Source: Cinnamomum chago
Lineage: Eukaryota > Streptophyta > Magnoliopsida > Laurales > Lauraceae
DNA: 64,000 nt
Reading direction: 5' to 3'
Assembly (NCBI GenBank): GCA_038049695.1
Contig: CP142456.1
Coordinates: 73,865,422-73,929,421 of the forward strand
How positions within the stretch are numbered: the first letter of the stretch is position 1; each line of letters opens with the position of its first letter. The notes below the pieces were generated by a model, which worked only from the letters and a program-made list of their open reading frames with translations, did no database searches and was not told the origin of the DNA. A program made the translations under genes and the position numbers. Shown piece after piece: positions 35,576 to 49,900 of the stretch.

Positions 35576-37341
35576 GTGAGAGTCGGCATATATACCTGAC
35601 TTCCACTCGTTAAGAAGAAGGCAGAGGTCCAGGTTACTAAATCCTGGAAACGAACGAGCTCCGGGTACTGAACATATTGACTACTTCCAACATATTGGAC
35701 ATCAATTTGAATCAGAACCCAGCTTTCAAAAGTTATGGTGAACCAAAATTGCAAAACTCTACTAAACATTGAATCAAACACAGGGCTTGCAAATCAACAC
35801 AGGGTAGTGTTGCTCTCCAGAGAAAATAGGGTGCTGCCTTAATATATATGTAATGGACAAATTTAGCCTTAAGAGAATAAGCATTGGGTTCAAAACCACG
35901 ATAAGATGGGAAATCAAATCTGGACAACCCAATGGAAAACCCCAATTAAATTCACACAGACTATTAGCAATCTTTCGTGGAAATTTTAGAAAATGGACCT
36001 TACCTAATAATGTAGTACATAAACTAGCAAAACAGGTACATGAACTTGTAAAAAAAGGTATAATTTAGCAAAACTTCGACTACAAAAATCTTATTAATAG
36101 CATTAAATAAACAAAACTGGGCACATTACTTAAACTATTTAATTAATGCTAGTGCGCTGACGTTTTTAATAGTATTTTCTATGTCCTAATTTCATGTCAC
36201 AATACTATCAAATTAGCTTCTTTCATTTAATCCTAAACAATTTTTTTATATGGGGGTAGCGTAACTTGTTTTGTGCATTCTTTTAGAAGTGGCACAAAAA
36301 ACGCTGACTTTTGCATTATACATGTCCCTTAGCTCGAACAAAGGAAGGTTAGCATTGTGGTAAAGATAAATTATTATATAATAATATTAAAAAATTATTT
36401 TTTTAAGCCTAGCCCTTCAAGGTAGGGCAAGGACTTTGGAATTATAGGCCCGCCTAGGGCTCCAAGGGCTTTGGTCACGGCCCATGTACATGAGTGTAGG
36501 GTGAGGGCTTACCTCGGCTCGGCCTGAACCCCCACCAATCAAAGGGGGATGGAAAGATCTTGAAGGACCCTACCTCTACATAAAACTTCTGGCCCTACCT
36601 CTATACAAAAAAAAAAAAAAAAAAAAGGGTTTATTGGACATTCCTCTTTGAGTGAGCTATGGGTCCCACTTAGTAGAACATGTAGAGCCAACATAGAGTG
36701 GTGCTTGGATGGGTTAACCCTACATGTCCAATATGGGCTTGGTTTGGACTCAATTGGATTTGCCTCAGGTCCACATCAAAATTATAATTTTATCTTCTAA
36801 TTTGAAACTAAAACAAAGTCCATTCAAATTATAATTTAAGCCCTTATTATACTATATTAAGCTAATAGGTTTTCAATTTAATTTTGACATTCTCTTCTTA
36901 TTTTGACTGCAGTTATTCTCTTTTCTCTTATTTCTTGTAACTGCCCATTTTTTTATGTCATGCAACACTAATCATCTAATATAACTATAATTACCATGTC
37001 TCTTGTAACTTCCCCATTTTTTCTTTTTAGTTTCTGCAAAAGTTTCTTTCTACTCACATCTCTTATTCCCATTTCTTTATATATTTTTATATTTTTATTT
37101 TACTTCATTTCTCATATTTTCTTTCTATTCTACCTCTCTTAATTGTGAAAATAGGTATAGTTGTAGATATTCTTTTTTTATTTTCTTTCTCATATTTTCT
37201 TTCTACTCCACCTCTCTTAATTGTGAAAATAGGTTTAGTTATAGATATTCTTCTTTTATTTTCTTTCAAGAAATTTATTGTTTTGCAATCGTATTTGGTT
37301 TGAATTGTATGGTTAGATTCGTGCTCAGCACGGGTTCTTGT
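35576..37341. other. Intergenic between metacaspase tail 3 and eL43
   Basis: No gene recognised. 36400-36540 is GC-richer and resembles hAT-type MITE ends (TAGGGCTCCAAGG, CTCGGCTCGGCC). A 78-bp unit beginning CTCATATTTTCTTTC occurs twice at 37111-37266. The remainder is AT-rich and featureless. Confidence 0.45.
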
Positions 37342-37655
37342 GCTAGTACATGATTGGGCCTCGATTGAGATGGGTCAATAATCCATGCAACCGATCGAAG
37401 TGACCCAAATAATCAAGGGCCTAATCAATCAAATGATCAACAAAATCTTGATCATCTGCTCCTGCATACATAGTGGGCCACCAAAGATTGGGTTAGGGTT
37501 TGGCCAGACAAGTGGTGGCCTACTGAATTTACCCAGCGGACTATATATATATCCATGCAATAGCAACCCCGGAGAGATATCTAGGGTTTTGGATTTCTTT
37601 TCCGCAGAGCAAGTGGAGGCAGCTAGGTTGGTCTAGGGTTTCCAAATCCGCGAAA
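37342..37655 (+). promoter_or_regulatory. eL43 promoter and 5' leader
   Basis: Contains two site II-type motifs, TTGGGCC (37354-37360) and TGGGCC (37474-37479), and a TATA stretch (37542-37552). Two telo-box motifs follow in the leader as TAGGGTTT (37582-37589 and 37634-37641). Site II plus telo-box is the standard pairing in plant ribosomal-protein promoters and links expression to cell growth. Confidence 0.75.
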
Positions 37656-40467
<2,812 letters not shown>

Positions 40468-40473
40468 TGAAGT

Positions 40474-40630
40474 CTGCATTATGCAGAGCATCTAGATTTC
40501 TCTATTGTTATTGATGTTTGTGGTATTTGCTAAATTTAGAATTTCTTGAAGCTGCACTATGCAGACCATCCAGATTTCTCTGATGTCATTGATGTTTGGG
40601 TATTTGCTAAATTTAGAGTTTCTTGAAGCT
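40474..40630 (+). repeat. 78-bp tandem duplication in the eL43 3' UTR
   Basis: A unit starting CTGCATTATGCAGAGCATC recurs at 40552 as CTGCACTATGCAGACCATC and runs through TTTGCTAAATTTAGAGTTTC. Both units begin seven bases or more after the stop codon, so the duplication lengthens the 3' UTR. Confidence 0.85.
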
Positions 40631-40699
40631 GTTTTAAGTTAGAAAATTTTGGTGATTGGATTTCAATGTATGGTAATTTACATGGCTTGACTTACAAGT

Positions 40700-43600
40700 T
40701 GTTCACGATACATTTCTTGGTTGGATTCTTAAGGTGTGAACATCAAAAGGATTTCATCCTTCTTCTTCTTTTTTTCCCATTTTTGGCATGTTGGTAATTG
40801 AGTTGTAGGAACCTGCCAATAGAAACCGTGATTTACCTCATGCTATCAGCTTGAACTAGAGCCGGCAAGGACCCAGGCTGAGAGGGGCGAACATATTCAA
40901 ATGTTAACAATCAAATGTTAACTATTGTTTATGCCGGGTCCTGACTTTGCTAGAATTTAATTCAATTTTGGGATATTAAGACCCTGCACTTGGTTTCTAG
41001 CTACCTGCCATCCTGTTATTGGTTTATGTCAAAGAATTAAATGATTAACGGGTAATTAAGTTTATCCAAATGCATGTGCTCTTATTTACATGTAAAATTA
41101 TCTGCTGCCTGAACTTGATTTGAAAAATATCCAACAAGCAGGACTTATTACTCAGGGCACATTTGTGTCGCCCATTTCTGCATAAAATGAGGTTTTTTTT
41201 TTTTACAAAACTCTTTCTTCATGTGTTTGGTGTGGTAGTTTTTATCGCAAAATTGTTTTTTCGCCGTGTCAATTTTTTCCTTCTTAGGCCTAAAAATAGA
41301 CTTCATATGAGGGTATGGAAAGTTCATTTTCACGTAAAATTGACTCCCAATTTCCTCACTCCACCCACCAACCTAGTAGTTCTCAATTAAGGACTTGTTC
41401 ATTTATTAGAATTCCAAGAATTTTTGAATTTCTAGACAAGGTAGGGCATGAGCATTTTGGAATTCCACCAAAATGCAAAGATGGTAGAATTTCAGGAATT
41501 CCTAAAGGCTAAGTGGGACTTATCATATACTGAAATTCATGAATTCTTATAAAGAAACGGGATTTGAAAATGCAAGGGGACATGACGTCACATCTTGTTT
41601 CAAAAACCCCAACAAAGAAACAGGTATCAAACAACATTGAGAAAACTTTTGGCACCAAATATGAACTTCTAATTTCCTTGTAAAACTTGTTTTGAGGTAT
41701 TCAAAAATTATAGAATTTACTAATATGGCAATTTCATCTTTCCATGGAATTTGCCTATGTACAAACGTGCCCTTATTGGTGGTTGCCTTGGGGTGTTTGT
41801 TTCCCAATTAGATTTTATGCTGCTTGTAACTTTGCCCCGCCAAAGGAATTAACGGATGAGCTGGGAGGCTTCCCTTAGACAGATGGTGCCCCCAGTGTTT
41901 GGCTTTTGCTCAATTGGTATCCCAGATTTTCTGATGATGGGGTGGTTGTAGTTGAAAATTGTCCGAGGCACAGAGGTGATCTTTCTCATTTGTAGCTGAT
42001 GAAGAAGGTGATTATTTGGGATTCCTGTAAATCGAAGAGGAACATTCGAATGCTGAAAGATTGCAATATCCCATTGGAGTGCCCATCAGCAGGATCCAGC
42101 ACTAAATCAGAGCTTCAGTATCATTTCCCTTTCCAAAGTTTGAACATTTTCCTACAGCTACAAACTAGATTTAAATACTAGCAGAATAAAAAAAATTTAA
42201 TATTATGATATTGTAATATTGTTGTTGTTCGGCATTTTTCAAAATATTCAATTGTAGCTTTTGAACTAAGCTATTTGGCAATTATCATATATTATAATAT
42301 ACGCTAAATTCAAAATTGACTTGAATTTTATATCAAAGAAATCTCCAACTATGATTTTGTTTCAATATTTTTTTAAATGACAAGACAACGACAACATTTC
42401 CTAAGAATTAAATTCCACGAAAACAAAAAAACAAAAAAAAAAACCTCCAATTATATTTTCAATCTAAGGATTCATGGTAAAGTGGTTTTTTTTTTTTTAA
42501 TAATTCTATTCATGTGAACAAACATGTTATAAGTTTTCAAAATAAGGGATTCATGGTAAAATATTTCCTTTGAATTTGTAGGAATTCAATTTCATGTGAA
42601 CATAATGAGTTCTTTAAAAGCTTTAGAAACTTGGATATATACTAAGAGATTGGCTCAATCATATTTTAAAAATAATGAATTCATTTCTTTAAATCCTTAA
42701 GACATCAATTCCATGCAAATAAACAAGCCCTGCTTTATGTTCATGATAAGAAATTATTGAAATAGTGGTTCCTTATAATTCCTAAAAGTTATTTTCATTC
42801 GATCAAATCGGCCCTACCGAGATAGACAACTAAAATTCCTTGAGTCTTTCATTCTTACCACCTATCAATCAATGTGGTTTTTGGTATTTGGACCTAGAAA
42901 ATTTATTTTTTTTTATCATGGAAAAATGAACAATTTTTATAAAAATAAAATAAAAAGAAATGGAGAAATAATTAATTTATCTTATTGGAGGCCCACCTTT
43001 TATTGTTAAAGTTGATCATATGAACAACCACTCCCAATATTTTCATTGTATCAAATTTCACTTTAATACATAAAGGTGGATTGTGCACACAGGCAGACCA
43101 AACAGGTTGCAATGACCAAAAGAAAAGAAAGTTTGGAGAGAGAGTCTTTTCGGGAAGGAGGGGGAAGACCGGAAGAGTCATCTCTAAAGATAAGCTACAA
43201 GGAAAAACCTCAAAATAAAAATATAACTATTTGGCCATCAGTATTTTAATTACGAGCTTTACATGTGAATGGCCAATGATGGGCTTAACACCTACTGGAG
43301 TGAAATTCAGCCAGCATAAATATAAAGTTAAGACTAAGAATGACCCCTCTGGATTTAAGATGCAAACCTCACTGATGAATATGTATAAGCCTGGCTCAGC
43401 TTAATCCTATGAGTGTTCTTATTAGAGTTCAATTCAAAACCAGTTTTTTAAAGGTTGATGCATATGATGCCAAGCCAGTACTACTGAAATATCAGTCTGC
43501 TAGGCTAAGCTATAATCTAGAGCTTAGCTTTTGATCACCTATCTCCTAACAAAGACTTATTTAACATGGTTTAAACTTCGATATACCAGTGCTTACAACT

Positions 43601-43939
43601 CTTCACCAGGAAGCACCAAAGAAAAGAAACATCAGTGCCACCCTTCATAACATGGCTCGTTTTTATGTACATACACATGAAGCAAAGGGGATGCCAACCT
43701 GCTCCCCAGTCAGCATCTTTTTCATCAGCTGAAAGCAGTTCCAAGCAGGCATCCATGTTTGCATCATCTCAAAAGGGGTAAAATGAAAATTCCTCGAAGA
43801 AAAAAAGAAAAAAACATCGGTAGATAGGAACCAAAAACTTTCATTAGGTTCGCCCTTTGTTTTCTATTGCTCCCATCACACATGACATGATAATCATGCG
43901 AGAGAGAGGTTCCTACTGACGAATAGAGAGAAAAGAGAA
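40700..43939. other. Intergenic between eL43 and the MORN gene
   Basis: No gene. 41392-42735 has ends resembling each other inverted (AAGGACTTGTTCATTTATTA and, inverted, CAGGGCTTGTTTATTTGCAT), with AATTCC words throughout. It may be a degraded hAT-type element. 43080-43200 and 43560-43760 have short frames without recognisable motifs. Confidence 0.4.
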
Positions 43940-46900
43940 TCAAACAATGGGAATGGGTATGTCACCATTGTTGTTGTTGCTCGTTCGCTTTTGAACAGCT
44001 TTCACTGCTGCAACTCTAGCTGCATTGGCTGCTTTGTTGGCTGCCGCCACTGCTTTGTTCACCCTCTCATCCACCCTTGGTACATCATATGCTTTCTCTG
44101 CAGCTCGCCGGGCTTCCTGATTAAAGAGAGAATAAAAGATAAATCATATCAACACTCCACAACTTCTGTTTTAAATTGTCAGAAGGATACACAAAGTATC
44201 CTCCAGAACGCAGCATACTGGCATATTGGTGATTCAACCACACCCAAAAGATTAGCTTAGAAATGGGTGGTTAACAAAGAAATAAAATGGTCCACATCTA
44301 TAGGATTCAGCTTTATCAAAGTTTACTATAGGATTCAGCTTTATCACAGCTTAATGACAATCCATATTCAATTGCAAAATGACCAGTGTGGATAGCTGGG
44401 ATTTTCCAAATAGAGCATGGCAAATCCAAAGTGCATCTGTTAAATTAATGATGTTCTACACAAGATCCAAGCATAGAATGCCAGAATGCAACCCAACATA
44501 CCACCTAGAATGAATTTTACCTGGACTGCATTGAGCACTTTAGAATGGTTGACAGCAATAGGAGATCCTGGCATAGTGTTCTGGGTGCTCAAAGTATCAA
44601 GGACACCATTTTGCCAGTGACCTGACTGCGTCTCCCCATTTCTAAATGTGTACATCCCAAGTCCCTGCCTCCTTCCCTCATGCCAGGCGCCTTCATATCG
44701 ATGCCCATTTGCAAAACGATAAACACCAAATCCGTGCATCTTGTCTGCAAAATATTCTCCAGCATAGGTATCGCCATTTCTGCACATGGTATCAGAACCA
44801 GTGTTAAAAGCCTGGCATATTTTATTTTGATTCTCATTTCTCTACATTAACACCTGTATCAACTACCAACAAAACATGAAAAGGCAGATCTTTAATGCTA
44901 AAAATATAATTGGTCAAGTGAGAATTTGATTTTTTCTCTTAGTTCGGCACAAAAATTCAATATTAATTTCAACGCAATTCAATATTAATTAATTATAGAA
45001 AATTCATTTAAAAAATAATTGCAGGACATCTAAGCCAAGTGATGTGAGACCAAAACTATTTTTGTAATTGTACAAAGTTTGGATGTACGACTTCTATGTA
45101 GTAAGTAACAAAACATGGCAAAAAAGAAAAAATGAGCAGGGGTTTTCTCCCTGCTCAAGAGATGGTTAGGACCCCATGAAGATGCCTGTTGATAAAACCT
45201 CTGCCCTCATCCTCAGCCCCCTTTCACTTCTATCATCATCATCTTATAGCCTTATCTCATCAACCTCACACATATATCTATCTATAATATAGCCAAATGT
45301 AAAGTGAAGGGAAACAACTAAGTTACCCCTGGATACCCTAAATTTCGACCCCTAAATAGACTACCCGAACATAATATAAGTTGAACAACAAAATAAAACC
45401 CCACGTAAACCATATTCTCTTTTTTTTCATTAAAAAAACTTAAAGACTCATTTACGTCAAGAAATAGCATGGTTAACTGAAAACTGCAGCCAACAGTTTG
45501 CCCAATAGTGAAAAAGATTGTGATCATTTGAAGATTTTCATGGTTCTATTCACAAGTGTATTTACAATTGCAATGAAACCACTACTACTTTGGATTGATT
45601 CATATCCTTGGCAGTACAAGCAAGTTGGAATGCAACCATCACTATCTATAAAATATAATAGGTACCAAGCATTTTTACAAGGAAGACAAATTCAGAAAAA
45701 CCTGAAAATCAGGGCACAAAGATTTCTCAAAGCATTGGTGCCCATATCTATACTAATCAGTTTTATGCTTCCATGAGTGGACATGAAATGCAAATGTTGA
45801 ACTTTCTTCTAGACCAGTAAAATATTTACTTGTTTATATAGAATAAGATTTTCCATATAGTTTTTTTATGAAGCAGTTTTTAACTATTATTTTAATCTAG
45901 AAATAAACATAAGAGGAAATTACCGGAAAAATCAACTTAGATGTCTTAGTGCACCAAAAAGGCCCCCATATTTCCTCTATAACAGTAAAGGCCCTCCAGC
46001 CAATTTTCCCCTTTTTGAGCGACAATATCGCCGTAGGTCTCTTCTTTCTTCTTCTTCTCCCTCCCCTTTCTCCATCTCCCCACATCCATCCCAACCAAAC
46101 CTAAGTTATAACCTTCAAACCCACCTTCTCTTCCATTTCTTGTTCCTTTTCTTTTCCTGCATGTTTTCTTCCCCACCTGTCACACACTTCTCTTCTTTTA
46201 TTTTATTTCTTTTTCTCCATCTTGGTTCTACTATTCCTCCAACCAAACATCCATCCACATCCTTGTGCTCTTGGCAAAAAACACTCGAACCCACTCAACC
46301 TCCCTCCTAAGATCTCTCTAATCTCCAGTTCTTATAGCCCACCTGTGTAGCCCTGTACACAACTGCTACAGCACCCATATCCCAACCCATCTTCAATCCA
46401 TACCATCAACACCCAAACCAGCCATGTTGCCCTCCATCATCACTTGCGACCCCATCTTCCTCATCCGCCATTGCCTCCTCTATTTCTCATTTTCACCTCT
46501 GCCAAATACAAAACAAAACCCAGTCAAAGAAACCCATCTTTGCCAAACACTTCAATACACCCGAGACTCATCACACCTTCCTCTGTTCATCATCTTCACC
46601 AAGACAAACAGAGCCTAAATCTCTTCATATAGTGGGGAGATGGAAAAAGAGGAAGAAGAAGAGATGAGCGACAATATTGTTACTCAACTGAAAGCAACGA
46701 AAGGGGAAAATTAGCAGGAGGACCTCTAATGTTACAAAGGAACTATGGGGGCCTTTTTGGTGCACTTGACATCTTAGGTGATTTTTCTGATAATTTCCTC
46801 TAAATATAAATTTAAATTTAGTCAAGAATTATGTTGCATCCACAAATCCTTCATTTTGGGTTTGATCAAGTTGGACACCTCGTACAGGTGTCAGATTCCT

Positions 46901-49900
46901 ACACGCGAAACTGTACTTATGCAACCTAGATTTACATTTGTGCTTCTAAAAACACAGTGCAATGTGATAATGTAATAAATAAAAAAAAATATTTTTTTTT
47001 TCAAAAAAACTCAAATAACTAGAGTACTACGCTCAACCAATTTCTCAACCAGTTACCACTGGACAGGGTTCAAATTAAAATATCAATATTCCACATAATC
47101 TGATTTTACAGAACAAATAATCTGATTTTATAGAACAAATCTGTTGCTCTCAAACTGTCCCTAATTTTGATTTGTTACTGATTTAAGACTGCTGGCTGGT
47201 TTTCTAGCTTATGAATATTCAACTAGAAGTTGTAGGTATTAAATTTCCGTTGCTAACCATTCCTACCAAAACCTCGAGGTGTTAGTAGAGGCAACATAAA
47301 TACTTTTCAATACTCCTCCTCGAGTGGAACCCACGCCTCGACACTCCCCCTCGAGTGGAACCCATTCGGCGTACTTTTGGCGACACGCATATTTTTTTCG
47401 CGCCGAGTCATTCCTCCTGGGATTTGAACTCACGACGGGTTGGCTCTGATACCATATTAAATTTCTTTAGCTAACCATCTTACCAAAACCTCGAGACTTT
47501 AATAGAGGCAGCATAAAAACTTTTCAATACTCCCCTCGGGTGGAGCCCACTTCTCAACAACACTCGGGTGGAACCCAGTCGGCGCACTTTTGGTGACACA
47601 CCATTTTTTTTTTTTAACAACTCCTAGGATTCAAACTTGACCTCCCGCTGCCATTCCTTTGCCAACCATTCCTACCAAAACCTCGTGGTGTTAGTAGAGA
47701 CAATATAAATACTTGTCAATACTCCCCCTCGGGTGGAGCCCACTCCTCGACATTAGGAAGTATTAACTCAGAACTCTAGATTGTTGTATCAACCTAATAA
47801 AAAAATTTGAAAACTGAATCAGTCTGATGATGAAAGGCATAGCAATGACAGTACGATAGATTCCACTTGCATCAGACAAGAACTCCGTATAGCACAAAAG
47901 CGGGATCACACAGCAAAAAAGGTAATAGGCATTGAAGGCCTCATGCCAAGTAATCGCATTAAATATGGAAAATTAGTTTAACACAAACTTTGTAGAAAAT
48001 ATCATTAACGTAATTAAATCTTCCAACCTTCAATGCCTTACGTTGGTAGTTAAGGTGAATTCAAGTATTCGCATTAAATATGGAAAATTAGTTTAACACA
48101 AACTTTGTAGAAAATATCATTAATGTAATTAAATCTTCCAACCTTCAATGCCTTACGTTGGTAGTTAAGGTGAATTTAAGAAATAAACATCAACGTCAGC
48201 TAATTTTATGTCTAAATTTAAAAAGCTTTAATCCACTTTGTTCTAATTTTAAAAAATCCAAAGGGCCTATTTGTTAGCATTAAATTGAATTCATTGGAAT
48301 TCTATGAAATGTATTTCTGAATGTGGCCAAAATTAGAGAATAAAGGCGAATGTCAATAAATGGCTGTCAAATAATCTCTCCGGTAACCAACGAATGGCAG
48401 CTCAGTTGGCTAAGGACTCTGCACTAAAGGTGGCCAAAATTAGATAATAAAGGTGAATGTCAATAAATGGCTGTCAAATAATCTCTCCGTTAACCAACAA
48501 GTGACAGCTTAGTTGGCCATGGACTCTGCACTAAAGGTGGCCAAAATTAGAGAATAAAGGCGAATGTCAATAAATGGCTGTCAAATAATCTCTCCGTTAA
48601 CCAGCAAGTGGTAACTCAGTTAGCCAAGGACTCTGCGCCTCATGAAGCGGAGAGGTCTTGTGTTCGACACCTACTTTCGTTGGCCACCTCCGATAGTTTT
48701 ACCCGGTGCATGTGGATAGGAGTAAGGATGAAAATAGCGGTAGCGGCCAGCTGCCAAAACGCTGCGAACCGGGCGATACGTAGCGGCATAGCGGTGCGAT
48801 TTGAAAAAATCGCCAAAAAAATCTGAAAAAATTCCAAAAAATCCAGAAAATTGTAAAATGAAAGAAAATGTATTTTTTTTTGCAAAAGTAACTAAGGTAA
48901 GGGGGCGTAGCGGTCCCTCACTGTATGATGTCTTGTATTGCTGTATAAATAGAAAATAATAGTAATGATCATTTTTTTCACATGTGTTCATGTTGCTTAG
49001 TTATACTAACTTAGAAACTAATGAAATGCTTATAAAAGAAAAAACTATGTCATAAAGTCAAGACTTAAGAGTACCTAGAGAAAAAAATACATCTACCAAA
49101 GGGGGTGTCTAATAGGATGTACTTAGAGAAGAATCATTTAGAAGAACTCTCTATATCGATTGTAATTCGGCGAGATCATATGCTTTTTTGTGTTCTTTTA
49201 AACATAAAAAGGTAAAAGAGTTGTGTAGAAATGTTATTTGGAGAGAAGAAGAAAAGAAATAAGTCTTATTATGCATTTGAAAAAAAAAATGGAAAGTAGG
49301 AGTTTTTCTCACCCCGTAGCGGCCCCTACGGCCGATATAGCGGCCGCTATGCTACGTAGCGGCTGCTATTTTCATCCATAGATAGGAGGGTTTGCATATG
49401 CTCTCTACGGATTAGTTATCGGCTGTCCAGAATCAAGTGTCCCTCGGGCTTAGAGCCAAAGGCCCCGGGATTGGGTTGGATTGGGCGGGGGGGATACCCT
49501 GGGTTATCAAAAAAAGAAATTAATCTCTCCATTAATGGAAAACGGATTAAGGGGAAACAAAAAACAAATACCAGCCAGCACCCTGGTAAATCATTTTCTG
49601 TCTCCCCTTTATTCATCTTCCATTAAAGGGAAGATTATTAAATAGGCATTTGGAGATATTCACCTTTTTTCTTCAATTTTAGCCACTTTTAAAATACATT
49701 TTTAGCGTTCCTATGAATACAATTCCATCAAACAAACAGGCCCCAGATAAAAATATAAAGAAAGGGGAAATTAAGTCCCTAGATAGAAAAGAAAGAAAGC
49801 TGAAATTAAGTCCCTAGATAGAAAAGAAAGAAAGCTGAAATTAAGTCCGTAGATAAAAATTTAAAGAAAGAGGAAATTAAGTCCTAAATAATAAGTAACC

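Larger units (their letters stand above)
48266..49744. mobile_element. Composite hAT-like TIR element, MORN intron 1
   Basis: Left end GGGCCTATTTGTTAGC and inverted right end GGGGCCTGTTTGTTTG, both followed by AATTG(A/T)ATTCAT, mark a 1.48-kb element. Inside it are a three-unit 107-bp tandem repeat and a separate inserted element (48723-49380). No target duplication was found for the outer element. Confidence 0.6.

Noticed and set aside
47430-47460. tRNA gene suggested by GGATTTGAACTC and GGCTCTGATACCA
   Set aside because: The second motif is the TRIM primer binding site on the minus strand; no cloverleaf is present.
48323-48643. CRISPR-like regular repeats
   Set aside because: Units are 107 bp without separate spacers, in a plant intron; a plain tandem repeat.
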